In this document: positions 43,432 to 52,865 of the stretch, piece by piece | Numbering within the stretch: position 1 is the stretch's first letter | Layout of the letters: every line of letters starts with the position of its first letter | DNA from: an uncultured Lachnospiraceae bacterium | Lineage (GTDB): Bacteria > Bacillota > Clostridia > Lachnospirales > Lachnospiraceae | NCBI GenBank assembly: GCA_902786515.1 | Contig: CADADA010000016.1 | Location: 1-53,149, forward strand | Length of the DNA: 53,149 nucleotides | Direction: 5' to 3' | Notes under the pieces: model-generated | The model's database searches: none | Seen by the model: the letters and a program-made list of their open reading frames with translations, nothing else | What the model was told of the DNA's origin: nothing | Position numbers and translations under genes: made by a program

Positions 43432-43460
43432 ATTATACAGTAAATGATAAAAATTATCAA
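43432..43460 (-). promoter_or_regulatory. feo operon promoter
   Basis: Minus strand: TTGATA (complement of 43455-43460), 17-bp spacer, TATAAT (complement of 43432-43437). Confidence 0.85.
43445..43459. promoter_or_regulatory. Fur-type iron box in the feo promoter
   Basis: TGATAAAAATTATCA, a perfect 15-bp palindrome (6-3-6) matching the Fur 7-1-7 consensus TGATAATNATTATCA at all but two central positions. It overlaps the -35 box and spacer, a repressor position. Confidence 0.8.
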
Positions 43461-43521
43461 TATATGCCTGATATATGTCATCATATTCCATCACTATGGG
43501 GGACAAAGAATCATAGAAGTC

Positions 43522-43550
43522 TTGACAAATGCGGCTTCTCAAATTAAACT
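43522..43550 (+). promoter_or_regulatory. valS promoter
   Basis: TTGACA (43522-43527), 17-bp spacer, TAAACT (43545-43550). The leader is only ~50 nt, too short for a T-box. Confidence 0.75.
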
Positions 43551-43608
43551 AGTACATGGAAAAATATTCAAAAAAATAAGTAAAAGAACAGATAAATGGA
43601 GATTATTT

Positions 43609-46248
43609 ATGAATAAAGAATTGGAGAAAAATTATAATCCCGGGGAAATAGAGCAGAAACTCTATGATAAGTGGGAAGAAAAAAAATATTTTCATGTAGA
43701 GGCAGACAGAAGTAAGAAGCCGTTTACCATAGTGATGCCGCCACCGAATATTACCGGCCAGCTTCATATGGGACACGCTCTTGATAATACATTACAGGAT
43801 ATTCTTATAAGATATAAGAGGATGCAGGGCTTTGCAGCATTGTGGCTTCCGGGTACAGACCACGCGTCCATCGCAACAGAAGCGAAGATTGTAGAGAAGA
43901 TGCGTGAAGAAGGCATTACTAAGGAAGATATCGGACGTGAGAAGTTTTTGGAGAGAGCATGGGAATGGAAAAAACAGTACGGTGGCAGAATAGTTGCCCA
44001 GCTGAAAAAAATCGGTTCTTCATGTGATTGGGACAGAGAGAGATTTACGATGGACGAAGGCTGTAATAAGGCAGTTAAAGAAGTATTTGTAAATCTTTAT
44101 AATAAAGGATTGATATACAGAGGAGAGAGAATCATCAACTGGTGTCCGAAGTGTCTTACATCCATTTCTGATGCTGAAGTTGAATACGAAGATCAGGCAG
44201 GACATTTCTGGCATTTACGTTACCCTCTCAAGGATGGAAGCGGATATATCAATCTTGCAACTACAAGACCGGAGACATTGCTTGGAGATACGGCAGTAGC
44301 TGTTAATCCTAATGATGACAGATATAAGGATATGGTTGGCAAGATGCTGATTCTTCCGATTGTACACAGAGAGATACCAATCGTTGCAGACGATTATGTA
44401 GATATGGAATTTGGTACAGGTGTGGTTAAGATTACGCCGGCCCATGACCCGAATGACTTTGAAGTGGGATTACGACATAACCTTGAAGTAATCAACGTGC
44501 TGACAGAGGATGCAAAGATTACTGAAGATTATCCTCAGTATGCCGGCATGGACAGATATGAGGCAAGAAAAGCGATTGTAAAAGATCTTGAAGCTGAGGG
44601 TGCATTGGTTAAGATTGAGGACTACAGTCATAATGTAGGAACATGTTACAGATGTCATACAACTGTTGAGCCGAGAGTTTCTAAGCAGTGGTTTGTAAAG
44701 ATGCAGCCTCTTGCAGAGCCTGCCATAAAAGCTGTAAAAGACGGCAGGACAAAGTTCGTGCCTGAGCATTTTGATAAAACATATTTCCATTGGATGGAGA
44801 GTATCAAAGACTGGTGTATTTCAAGACAGTTGTGGTGGGGACACAGAATCCCTGCATTCTATTGTGATGACTGTGGAGAGATGATTGTTACAAAGGAAGA
44901 GACCTGCAAGTGTCCTAAGTGTGGAAAAGAGATGAGGCAGGATCCAGATACACTGGATACATGGTTCTCGTCTGCGTTGTGGCCGTTCTCTACACTTGGA
45001 TGGCCGGAGAAGACAGAAGAACTTGATTATTTCTATCCGACAACCACCCTTGTAACAGGATATGATATTATCTTTTTCTGGGTAAGCAGAATGATATTCA
45101 GCGGTTTAGAGCATATGGGAGATGTTCCGTTTGATACGGTTCTGATACATGGTCTTGTGAGAGACTCGTTAGGCAGAAAGATGAGTAAATCATTAGGAAA
45201 TGGTATTGACCCGCTCGAGGTTATTGATAAATATGGTGCTGATGCATTAAGATTTACGCTGATTACGGGAAATGCACCGGGAAATGATATGCGTTTCTAC
45301 TGGGAAAAAGTAGAGGCGAGCCGTAATTTTGCAAATAAGGTATGGAATGCATCAAGATTTATCATGATGAACATGCCTGAGGAGTCAATAAAAGAAGTTG
45401 ACGTAACTGATTTGACCGATGCGGACAGATGGATACTTTCCAAGGTTAATACGTTGGTAAAAGAAGTTACGGAGAACCTTGATAAATATGAGATAGGTGT
45501 AGCTGCAGCTAAATTATACGATTTCATCTGGGAAGAATTCTGTGACTGGTATATAGAAATGGTGAAACCACGTCTTTACAATGCAGAAGACACAACCAGA
45601 GATGCTGCTCTGTATACATTAAAAGAGGTACTTACAATTTCGTTAAAGCTGTTACATCCATACATGCCTTTTGTAACGGAAGAGATATTCTGCACACTTC
45701 AGTCAGAGGAAGAATCAATTATGATTTCAGACTGGCCTCAGTACAGTGAGGAACGCAGTTTTCCGGTAGAGGAGGAGAGTGTAGAGATAATCAAGGAAGC
45801 GGTAAGAGGTATCAGAAATACAAGAGCAGGAATGAATGTTCCGCCTTCAAGAAAAGCGATGGTATACGTTGTATCTGATTCTGATAAGATTCAAAAGATT
45901 TTTGAGGATGGAAAGGTATTCTTCGCGACACTGTCTTATGCGAGTGAAGTAATTATACAGAAAGATAAGACAGGTATTTCGGATGATGCGGTATCGACGG
46001 TGATTGCAGGTGCAACCATTTATATGCCGTTTGCTGAATTAGTAGATATTGATAAAGAGATAGAAAGACTGAAAAAAGAAGAAGAGAAACTTCACAAAGA
46101 ACTTGCCCGCGTAAACGGAATGCTTTCAAATGAAAAGTTCATTAGCAAAGCACCGGAAGCTAAGATTAATGAAGAAAAAGAGAAAAAAGCAAAGTACGAG
46201 ACGATGATGGAACAGGTTCAGGCACAGCTCTTACATCTTCAAAAATAA
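43609..46248 (+). CDS. valS: Valine--tRNA ligase
   Basis: Class Ia synthetase, 879 aa. HIGH-type motif [14 protein letters not shown] (~44-57), CP1 editing domain with [17 protein letters not shown] (~222), KMSKS in [14 protein letters not shown] (~525), anticodon-binding domain, and a C-terminal coiled coil (~815-879) that contacts tRNA. ATG 43609 follows GGAG; the frame is open to 43444 but that part overlaps the promoter and is not coding. Divergent from feo, with its own promoter. Confidence 0.97.
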   Translation: MNKELEKNYNPGEIEQKLYDKWEEKKYFHVEADRSKKPFTIVMPPPNITGQLHMGHALDNTLQDILIRYKRMQGFAALWLPGTDHASIATEAKIVEKMREEGITKEDIGREKFLERAWEWKKQYGGRIVAQLKKIGSSCDWDRERFTMDEGCNKAVKEVFVNLYNKGLIYRGERIINWCPKCLTSISDAEVEYEDQAGHFWHLRYPLKDGSGYINLATTRPETLLGDTAVAVNPNDDRYKDMVGKMLILPIVHREIPIVADDYVDMEFGTGVVKITPAHDPNDFEVGLRHNLEVINVLTEDAKITEDYPQYAGMDRYEARKAIVKDLEAEGALVKIEDYSHNVGTCYRCHTTVEPRVSKQWFVKMQPLAEPAIKAVKDGRTKFVPEHFDKTYFHWMESIKDWCISRQLWWGHRIPAFYCDDCGEMIVTKEETCKCPKCGKEMRQDPDTLDTWFSSALWPFSTLGWPEKTEELDYFYPTTTLVTGYDIIFFWVSRMIFSGLEHMGDVPFDTVLIHGLVRDSLGRKMSKSLGNGIDPLEVIDKYGADALRFTLITGNAPGNDMRFYWEKVEASRNFANKVWNASRFIMMNMPEESIKEVDVTDLTDADRWILSKVNTLVKEVTENLDKYEIGVAAAKLYDFIWEEFCDWYIEMVKPRLYNAEDTTRDAALYTLKEVLTISLKLLHPYMPFVTEEIFCTLQSEEESIMISDWPQYSEERSFPVEEESVEIIKEAVRGIRNTRAGMNVPPSRKAMVYVVSDSDKIQKIFEDGKVFFATLSYASEVIIQKDKTGISDDAVSTVIAGATIYMPFAELVDIDKEIERLKKEEEKLHKELARVNGMLSNEKFISKAPEAKINEEKEKKAKYETMMEQVQAQLLHLQK

Positions 46249-46258
46249 TTAAGCAGCA

Positions 46259-46290
46259 CAGCAGGCATATCCATTGAGGGTATGCCTGCT
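46259..46290 (+). terminator. Hairpin after valS
   Basis: AGCAGGCATA / TATGCCTGCT with an 11-nt loop. No T-run, and the next ribosome site (AAAGGAGG) starts 10 nt on, so readthrough is likely. Confidence 0.55.
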
Positions 46291-46311
46291 AAAGGTTAAA
46301 GGAGGATATGA

Positions 46312-47316
46312 ATGTTTAGGGATTTAATCGAGCTTGTGTATGTTCAAAAATATAAAATTCTTTCTTCAGTATTTGCAATAATTGCAATTGTATTAATTGC
46401 GCGTTCGGCCTACGTGCTGGTTGGATTAAATGATTGCAAAACATTGGATGAATTAAGCATTAATACCCTTAGAAGCGGACAATGCGTCAAGGATGAGGTA
46501 TCATATACCTATGGTGACATAGCTGCGTGGGTAACCGGTGCGGAGCAGGTGTATACATATGTATTGGATATCGGTGGTAAGCATGACCAGTTTATAAATG
46601 TTCTGATGACAAAAAAAGCTGACATGGCGGGAAAAATTATTTTTGATGATTTGACAAAGATGATTCCGGGCTACTATGAGGAGAGATACTCAAATAAATC
46701 CGTAAAGTTTTATGGAATTGTAGAGAGAACGGACAAATCAAAGTTCCCATATAGTTTCTATACTAATGTATTCGGAGAGACCGTTAAGGAAATCAAATCG
46801 CATGTATCTACGGATTACCAGATACGTGTAATTGAACCGGAGACTTACAGGAATAATATTATTATTGGTGTATTTTTACTTCTCGTTGCGGGTATTATAA
46901 TTATATACGAAAAAATACATGATAAAGCACTGCCTGATTCAGAAGTGAAAGAGGTTAATAATAACAATCCTGTCAGAAAAAAGAAGATAAAAGGTCCATT
47001 TTCAAAAGGACTTGCCGGAAACTCACAGATTTTAAGTGTTACTATAAGTGATGAAGAAGGTTATGTCAAAGTTCAGGACATTGATGTCATTGAAGCATTG
47101 ACCGGATGCTTAGATAAAACTGTTGAGTATGTCGACGGGGGAACTACAGAGGGAGATTACTACAAACTAGAGTTTGAACTGGATGATTGCACATATTATA
47201 CATTCTGGCTGTATGATGATTATCTGGTAAAATATATGGGCGGTTATTATAAAATCACGCAGGATGCGTATGATGATATTTTGACTGCGATAGAAGGAGC
47301 AATGAAAAGAATATAA
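46312..47316 (+). CDS. Membrane protein of unknown function
   Basis: 334 aa with a first membrane helix (~17-38), an extracytoplasmic domain (~40-180) with alternating strands and a GYYEERYSNKSVKFYGIVERTD-type segment, a second helix (~183-201), then a cytoplasmic domain (~205-334). The latter begins with a basic linker and ends in a beta-rich DUF-like fold (YYKLEFELDDCTYYTFWLYD). I recognise no family. AAAGGAGG precedes ATG 46312. It is 21 nt upstream of the CorA-type gene, suggesting a shared transcript. Confidence 0.7.
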   Translation: MFRDLIELVYVQKYKILSSVFAIIAIVLIARSAYVLVGLNDCKTLDELSINTLRSGQCVKDEVSYTYGDIAAWVTGAEQVYTYVLDIGGKHDQFINVLMTKKADMAGKIIFDDLTKMIPGYYEERYSNKSVKFYGIVERTDKSKFPYSFYTNVFGETVKEIKSHVSTDYQIRVIEPETYRNNIIIGVFLLLVAGIIIIYEKIHDKALPDSEVKEVNNNNPVRKKKIKGPFSKGLAGNSQILSVTISDEEGYVKVQDIDVIEALTGCLDKTVEYVDGGTTEGDYYKLEFELDDCTYYTFWLYDDYLVKYMGGYYKITQDAYDDILTAIEGAMKRI

Positions 47317-47337
47317 AATAAAAAGTAGGTGAAAGAA

Positions 47338-48279
47338 ATGCTTAATATATACAGAACTGATGAATCTATTCTACATAAATTAAATGACTATGAGGATGGA
47401 GCATGGATTCAGCTTGTCAATCCCAGCAGGACAGAGATTGCAACGATAGAAGAAAAATTTGATATAGAAGTCAATGATGTGTCGGCCGCATTGGATGAAG
47501 AGGAAAGTTCACGTATCAGTCTGGAAGATGGTTATACATTAATTCTTGTGGATATACCCACTCCCGAAGTGAGACACGAAAAAACAATGTATACTACAAT
47601 TCCCTTAGGTATTATATTAACGCAGGATGTCATTATTACAATATGCAGGGAATCAACACCTATTCTTGAATATTTTGTCAATAACAGAGTCAGGGAATTC
47701 AGTACTAAAAAGAGGATGAGGTTTATTTATCAGATATTATTCCGTTCGGCAGCACTTTACCAGACAAACCTTAGAATCATCGATAAAAAGAGAACGGTTA
47801 TAGAAGAGAGAGCAGATGGGGATACGAGAGATGTCGACCTGATTGAGCTTCACGAATTGGAATCCACACTCGTATACTTTGCAACATCATTAAGGGCAAA
47901 TATTGTGGTGCTGGAACGCTTGAAACGATATAAGAGGCTGGAACAGTATTCTGAAGATGTTGAGCTTCTCGAAGATGTTACCGTAGAGTATCAGCAGGCT
48001 ATTGAGATGACGGCGATATACAGAGATATCATTGACGGTACCAGAGAGCTGTTATCATCAGTAATTGACAACAGATTGAATAACGTGATGAAATATCTTA
48101 CATCGATTACCGTTGTTATGGCTATACCGACCATTATATCGGGAATATATGGTATGAATGTCGCTTCGAAATGGATGCCGTTATCAACTACACCATATGG
48201 TTTTGGAATTATATGTCTCATTATATTGGTGCTTTGCTTATTTACTGTGATTATATTAAGAAAACTGAAGATGTTGTAG
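47338..48279 (+). CDS. CorA family divalent-cation transporter
   Basis: 313 aa. N-terminal cytoplasmic alpha/beta domain (~1-200), a long pore-lining helix, and two C-terminal membrane helices with the selectivity signature YGMN (~275) between them, followed by a basic KL tail. CorA-type channels carry Mg2+, Co2+ or Ni2+ (in this low-GC branch mostly Mg2+). ATG 47338 is chosen because AGGTGAA lies just upstream; GTG 47329 overlaps it. 14 nt before the AAA gene. Confidence 0.92.
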   Translation: MLNIYRTDESILHKLNDYEDGAWIQLVNPSRTEIATIEEKFDIEVNDVSAALDEEESSRISLEDGYTLILVDIPTPEVRHEKTMYTTIPLGIILTQDVIITICRESTPILEYFVNNRVREFSTKKRMRFIYQILFRSAALYQTNLRIIDKKRTVIEERADGDTRDVDLIELHELESTLVYFATSLRANIVVLERLKRYKRLEQYSEDVELLEDVTVEYQQAIEMTAIYRDIIDGTRELLSSVIDNRLNNVMKYLTSITVVMAIPTIISGIYGMNVASKWMPLSTTPYGFGIICLIILVLCLFTVIILRKLKML

Positions 48280-48293
48280 AAAGGGATACAAAG

Positions 48294-49604
48294 ATGAATA
48301 ATATAGTATCAAAATTATTAATATACGGAGACATGCCTGAGGATTCTATACTCATGAGACTGTCAGATGTCTGTCGTCAGGTGAAATCAGGAAACTATGA
48401 CAGAGACGAGCTGGTGTCGGTTGTATACAGACAGATTAAAAAATTACTGATTATTGCGACGGACTATGGATTTGATGATAATTTATGGCATAATTACCTT
48501 ACTTTTCTGCTGATGACAGATGAGAATCCTTTCAGCATAACCTGTGAGAAAACAGGTGCGCAGGATGGAAGCGTCAATTATTTTGCAAAGAGCGACTTTA
48601 AAGAGTTTAAAAAATTATTTGACTATTCTTTTGATGTTATAGAAGATGCACTTTTGATAGATTGTTTTAGCAGAATTTCTGACTATAAGGCAATCGGAAA
48701 GCCTGAACTGATGTATAACAAAAATGTCAGTGAGAAAGTGAGAGAATTTAGTAAAAAGCTTGAAACTTCAAAGGATGAGAATGAGTTCTTTGAAGTGGTT
48801 ACGGAATTTTACAGGCAGTATGGTGTGGGAATGTTTGGTCTTAATAAGGCTTTCAGAATCACATCGGTAAATGACGGTAAAGAATTGATTTTCAATCCTA
48901 TTAACAACATGGACAGAGTGGTTCTTGATGACCTGATTGGATATGAAATCCAGAAAAAGAAATTAATAGATAATACAGAGGCATTCGTAGAAGGTAAAAA
49001 AGCCAACAATGTGCTTTTGTTTGGTGACAGCGGAACAGGAAAATCAACGAGTATAAAGGCTATTGTAAATGAGTATTACGACAGAGGCCTTCGGATGATA
49101 GAAATATATAAGCATCAGTTTAAGGATTTGGCAAATGTAATTGCAAGCATTAAAAACAGAAATTATAAATTCATTATTTATATGGATGATTTGTCTTTTG
49201 AAGAATTTGAGATAGAATACAAATTTTTAAAAGCTGTTATAGAAGGCGGAGTGGAGACAAAGCCGGATAATGTGCTCATTTACGCGACATCAAACAGAAG
49301 ACATTTGATAAAAGAGACATGGAATGACAGAAATGACATGGAGACAGATGCCGGAATCCACAGGTCGGATACGATTGAAGAAAAGCTGTCCCTCGTCAAC
49401 AGATTCGGTGTTACAATCAATTATTCAAAACCAAGTCAGAAGGAATACTTTAATATTGCAATACAGTTGGCAAGGAAAAACGGAGTCAGCATGTCTGATG
49501 AGGATATATGTAAAGAAGCTAATAAATGGGAACTCAGCCATGGTGGAATATCAGGAAGAACAGCCCAGCAGTTTGTGAATTATCTGGTGGGCTGTGGAGC
49601 TTAG
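48294..49604 (+). CDS. ATP-binding protein, DUF815-type AAA+
   Basis: 436 aa. An N-terminal helical region (~1-215), then an AAA+ core with Walker [11 protein letters not shown] (~240), Walker [15 protein letters not shown] (~300), sensor YATSNRRHL and arginine-finger-type RSD. The core matches DUF815 (PF05673), a family of uncharacterised ATPases resembling DnaC/RarA. ATG 48294 follows AGAAAGGGA. The operon partners are a membrane protein and a CorA-type transporter. Substrate unknown. Confidence 0.88.
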   Translation: MNNIVSKLLIYGDMPEDSILMRLSDVCRQVKSGNYDRDELVSVVYRQIKKLLIIATDYGFDDNLWHNYLTFLLMTDENPFSITCEKTGAQDGSVNYFAKSDFKEFKKLFDYSFDVIEDALLIDCFSRISDYKAIGKPELMYNKNVSEKVREFSKKLETSKDENEFFEVVTEFYRQYGVGMFGLNKAFRITSVNDGKELIFNPINNMDRVVLDDLIGYEIQKKKLIDNTEAFVEGKKANNVLLFGDSGTGKSTSIKAIVNEYYDRGLRMIEIYKHQFKDLANVIASIKNRNYKFIIYMDDLSFEEFEIEYKFLKAVIEGGVETKPDNVLIYATSNRRHLIKETWNDRNDMETDAGIHRSDTIEEKLSLVNRFGVTINYSKPSQKEYFNIAIQLARKNGVSMSDEDICKEANKWELSHGGISGRTAQQFVNYLVGCGA

Positions 49605-49606
49605 AA

Positions 49607-50041
49607 TTAGTCATCTTCTTCAGGGTGTATCATGTTTTTTATTAAATCGATTATAAGAAGTACAAACATTCTGATAATAGCGAATATAAAGAACATCACC
49701 ATGAAACCGGCAAGACCGAAGACGATATCTGCGAATTCCATATTGCCGGTGCCACTGATGCCCTGACCTATCTCAATGGCAAATGTCAGTACAATCATTA
49801 ATGTGAATACATAAATCCACGCAATAACAAGTACATGGTTTTTACTCAGCCATTTGAAAATGGGATATACGATGAAAAGAGCCAGCATACCCAGAATACC
49901 TATTACAATAAAGTGAAGTTCTTTATCTGTAAATACAGATTCGTAGCCGTCGTTGATTGTGAGTAATTTCGTATGAATGACAGCTACGATTTTTACAATC
50001 AGATATAAATAATCTTTCATTATATTTACCATACCTTCCAT
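49607..50041 (-). CDS. VanZ-like small membrane protein
   Basis: 144 aa with four hydrophobic helices (~40-62, 68-88, 95-120, 105-130 in overlap with the VanZ motif region). IEIGQGISGTGNMEFADIVF at ~89-108 resembles the E-x2-Q...D-x3 signature of VanZ-like proteins, whose function is usually unknown. The start is uncertain (50041, or 50020 at MKDYLY with GGAAGG upstream). Convergent with the AAA gene at 2 nt distance, with no terminator in between. Confidence 0.65.
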   Translation of the reverse strand: MEGMVNIMKDYLYLIVKIVAVIHTKLLTINDGYESVFTDKELHFIVIGILGMLALFIVYPIFKWLSKNHVLVIAWIYVFTLMIVLTFAIEIGQGISGTGNMEFADIVFGLAGFMVMFFIFAIIRMFVLLIIDLIKNMIHPEEDD

Positions 50042-50060
50042 ATTTTATTTATAGAAGATA

Positions 50061-50088
50061 AGTATAATACAAAATGCGGAAAAGTCAA
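50061..50088 (-). promoter_or_regulatory. Promoter of the VanZ-like gene
   Basis: Minus strand: TTGACT (complement of 50083-50088), 16-bp spacer, TATACT (complement of 50061-50066). Confidence 0.75.
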
Positions 50089-50107
50089 ACATTCTGCTTC
50101 TTTTTGT

Positions 50108-50136
50108 TTGTAAAAAATGTATGAATATGGTAGAAT
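50108..50136 (+). promoter_or_regulatory. Citrate synthase promoter
   Basis: TTGTAA (50108-50113), 17-bp spacer, TAGAAT (50131-50136), only ~12 nt before ATG 50155, so the leader would be very short. Confidence 0.65.
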
Positions 50137-50154
50137 AAGAAAGTCAAAATAGAA

Positions 50155-51567
50155 ATGAAATATGTAACTGTTCAGAGCTCTGAACAATTGCCAAAATATA
50201 AAGAAAGCCGGGGTGATAGTGTGTCCGATAGTTTAAAGTTATATGACGCATTTACACAGAATAATCAAATTGATAGTGAATATTATGAAAAATATCAGGT
50301 AAAAAGAGGCCTGCGTAATCAGGATGGAACAGGAGTCATGGCAGGTGTTACGAATATATGTAATGTTCATGGTTATGTGGTCAATGAAGGTGAAAAAGAG
50401 CCTGATGAAGGTGAACTTACATTCAGAGGTTACAGTATCAGGGATTTAGTAGCTAATGTTAAAAAAGAAGACAGGTTCGGTTATGAAGAGATTTCGTACC
50501 TTCTGCTCTCTGGTGAGCTGCCTGACAGGGATGAGCTGAAGGCGTTTGAAGAATTGATATCTGAAAACAGAGTACTGCCGGGAGATTTCTTTGGTGATAT
50601 GATTCTTAAAGCACCTTCTATGAACGTAATGAATAAGATGGCACGTAACATCCTCGCGTTATATTCGTATGATGATAATCCGGATGTTATTACTCCTAAG
50701 CATGAGATTGATACTGCTATCTCGGTTATATCAAAGCTGCCTATTATCATGGTGCTTGCTTATTATGTAAAACAGTCTGTTTATTGTGGAGGCTCCATGA
50801 TTATGCATCCGGTTATACCCGGACAGTCTACGGCAGAAACTATCCTGTCGATTTTGAGACGTGACAGGCAGTTTACGGACGAAGAGGCGAAGCTGTTAGA
50901 CCTTGCTTTGATGCTTCATGCAGAGCATGGCGGTGGTAATAATTCCACATTTACCTGCAGGGTACTTTCTTCTTCGGGAACAGACCCTTATTCTGCATAT
51001 TCGGCAGCAGTCGGCTCGCTTAAAGGTCCTAAGCACGGTGGCGCAAACCGCAAGGTAGCCTCAATGCACAGATACATAAGAGAGACAGTGAAAAACTGGG
51101 AAAATGAAGATGAGGTAATGGACTGTCTTAAGAAGATTGTTGGGAAAGAGGGATTTGATAAATCCGGTCTTATTTACGGAATGGGTCATGCAGTATATAC
51201 ATTATCTGACCCGAGAGCATGCATTTTGAAAGAAAATGCGCAGAAACTTGCAAAAGGTTCTGAATTTGAAGCGGAGTTTAATCTGATTAGTCTTGTGGAG
51301 AAGCTTGCACCGATAGCATTCAAAGAGGTAAAGGGCAGTGATAAGACTATATGCGCAAATGTTGATATGTACAGTGGTTTCGTATATAAAATGCTAGGAA
51401 TCCCTGAGGATTTGTATACACCTCTTTTTGCTGTATCGAGAATGTCAGGCTGGTGTGCGCACAGATTTGAAGAGCTTGTATCGGGAAGAAGAATTATCAG
51501 ACCTGCATATAAGGCAGTTACGAAAAAGAGAGAATATATTGGTATTGATGAGAGAGGAAATAAATAG
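50155..51567 (+). CDS. Citrate (2-methylcitrate) synthase
   Basis: 470 aa, all-alpha citrate synthase fold condensing acetyl-CoA with oxaloacetate. Catalytic His255/258 region LHAEHGGGNNSTFTCRV and MGHAVYTLSDPRA (His345, oxaloacetate binding) are intact, as is the CoA-site KGPKHGGAN. The N-terminal 45 residues are longer than in E. coli GltA, as in other clostridial forms. ATG 50155 has a poor ribosome site; GTG 50221 (after GGGGTGAT) is an alternative giving 448 aa. A 14-bp palindrome at 50171 separates the two. lgt follows after 2 nt. Confidence 0.93.
   Translation: MKYVTVQSSEQLPKYKESRGDSVSDSLKLYDAFTQNNQIDSEYYEKYQVKRGLRNQDGTGVMAGVTNICNVHGYVVNEGEKEPDEGELTFRGYSIRDLVANVKKEDRFGYEEISYLLLSGELPDRDELKAFEELISENRVLPGDFFGDMILKAPSMNVMNKMARNILALYSYDDNPDVITPKHEIDTAISVISKLPIIMVLAYYVKQSVYCGGSMIMHPVIPGQSTAETILSILRRDRQFTDEEAKLLDLALMLHAEHGGGNNSTFTCRVLSSSGTDPYSAYSAAVGSLKGPKHGGANRKVASMHRYIRETVKNWENEDEVMDCLKKIVGKEGFDKSGLIYGMGHAVYTLSDPRACILKENAQKLAKGSEFEAEFNLISLVEKLAPIAFKEVKGSDKTICANVDMYSGFVYKMLGIPEDLYTPLFAVSRMSGWCAHRFEELVSGRRIIRPAYKAVTKKREYIGIDERGNK
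50171..50184. repeat. 14-bp perfect palindrome inside the citrate synthase 5' coding region
   Basis: TTCAGAGCTCTGAA, 16 nt downstream of ATG 50155 and ~35 nt from the promoter -10 box. Possible operator or an accident of coding sequence. Confidence 0.4.
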
Positions 51568-51569
51568 TT

Positions 51570-52316
51570 ATGTATAATGATATTCATTTAGGTCCGGTGA
51601 CGATTCATATGTATGGACTTATGATTGCATTGGGGTTTGTATCGGCATACCTTATAGGTGACTACAGGGCAAAGAAGAAGGGACTCAGTGAGGACATTAT
51701 TCTTGGAATATTATGGTGCGCTGTGATAGGCGGTTTTGTTGGTGCCAGAGTATTGTATTATGTTGTGAGCATCGAAGATATAATGAATGATATTTCGGTT
51801 TTGTGGGATTTCGGAAACGGATATGTGGTATACGGTGGCATACTGGGTGGCGTTTTGGCAGGATATGTGTATATCCGGAGCAAAAAAGAAAGATTCATTG
51901 TATATTTTGACCTGATGGCACCGTCCATTGCACTTGCACAGGGATTTGGAAGAATTGGATGTTTCTTTGCCGGGTGTTGTTATGGCAGGGCGACGGATTT
52001 GCCAATAGGAATTGTATTCAGACATTCTGATTATGCACCTAACGGGGTTCCGCTTATGCCGACACAGTTGATTTCAAGTGCAGGAGACTTTCTCATTGCA
52101 TTTATACTATTTATGTACGGTAGAAAAAAAAGACCCGATGGAAGTATCGGGGGATTATATATGATTCTGTATAGCATAGGCAGATTTGCTATTGAATACT
52201 TAAGAAATGATTATAGGGGAAGTATGTGGGGATTATCTACTTCACAGATTATTTCTATTGTCGTATTATTAGGCGGAGTTGCATTGGAAATAGTAAGTGT
52301 ATCGAAAAATAAGTAA
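51570..52316 (+). CDS. lgt: Prolipoprotein diacylglyceryl transferase
   Basis: Integral membrane enzyme attaching diacylglycerol to the lipobox Cys of prolipoproteins. 248 aa with seven hydrophobic segments; the Lgt signature GRIGCFFAGCCYGRATDLP (~129-147, with the catalytic Arg region) and RFAIEYLRNDYRG near the C terminus. GAGGAAA upstream of ATG 51570. It overlaps nothing but begins 2 nt behind citrate synthase, so the two are co-transcribed. Confidence 0.96.
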   Translation: MYNDIHLGPVTIHMYGLMIALGFVSAYLIGDYRAKKKGLSEDIILGILWCAVIGGFVGARVLYYVVSIEDIMNDISVLWDFGNGYVVYGGILGGVLAGYVYIRSKKERFIVYFDLMAPSIALAQGFGRIGCFFAGCCYGRATDLPIGIVFRHSDYAPNGVPLMPTQLISSAGDFLIAFILFMYGRKKRPDGSIGGLYMILYSIGRFAIEYLRNDYRGSMWGLSTSQIISIVVLLGGVALEIVSVSKNK

Positions 52317-52413
52317 ACGGTACACTTACATGACAAGGCCTCTGGTGTACTGACAAATTTCTACAAACAAAAATCAACTTTCTTTAAAATGATAGGTACT
52401 CGGTAGCTCTTCT

Positions 52414-52664
52414 CTACGAATCATAATCGGAAAAATTGAAAATGATACGTAGGGTAAGAAGATAATCTACGAATCATAATTGGGAAATCTGAAAAAGATA
52501 CGTAGGGTAAGAAGATAATCTACGAATCATAATTGGAAAAATTGAAAATGATACGTGGGGTAAGAAGATAATCTACGAATCATAATTGGGAAATCTGAAA
52601 AAGATACGTAGAATGAGTGGAAATTCTACGTATCATTTTCGGATTCTCCGAAATTCATGCGTAG
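52414..52664 (+). repeat. 53-bp tandem repeat, about 4.7 units, each an imperfect hairpin
   Basis: Units start at 52414, 52467, 52520, 52573 and 52626, an exact 53-bp period. Each contains CTACGAATCAT ... ATGATACGTAG-type arms. Units 1 and 3 match each other more closely than units 2 and 4, which match each other, so the array is a doubled 106-bp dimer. The last unit is diverged: its arms CTACGTATCATTTTCGGA / TCCGAAATTCATGCGTAG form one long hairpin. It fills the 52317-52667 gap; the part 52317-52413 shows no feature. Confidence 0.88.
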
Positions 52665-52667
52665 GAG

Positions 52668-52865
52668 GTGCTGAATTCTGATAATATAAGTTACGTAGAG
52701 ATTAGTCATAAAGATGAAATAGTAAAAGTTACGGATAAAGAGAAAATAAAGGAAATTGTAAATTCATTAAATAAAGATAATGATAGAGATAGCGAAATAG
52801 AAGAGGTAAAAGGATGGGTTTATAAGATATCCACATATGATAAAAATGAAAGGAATATTATATGA
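52668..52865 (+). CDS. Short ORF, probable N-terminally truncated remnant
   Basis: A 65-codon frame beginning with GTG overlapping the AGGAGG-like sequence, so no correctly spaced start exists. The text (ISYVEISHKDEIVKVTDKEKIKEI... ) reads like the interior of a small secreted or lipoprotein domain of the DUF5301 type, lacking its leader. It directly abuts the 53-bp repeat array, and its stop (ATGA) overlaps the next gene. Probably a fragment left by the repeat expansion; alternatively a coupled small gene using an unusual start. Confidence 0.45.
   Translation: MLNSDNISYVEISHKDEIVKVTDKEKIKEIVNSLNKDNDRDSEIEEVKGWVYKISTYDKNERNII

Noticed and set aside
43444..43608. N-terminal extension of ValS
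   Set aside because: The open frame is preceded by no ribosome site, overlaps the feo/valS promoter region and does not fit ValS proteins. ATG 43609 with GGAG upstream is the start.
52414..52664. Possible CRISPR array
   Set aside because: The whole 53-bp unit is repeated without unique spacers, and no cas genes are in the window.
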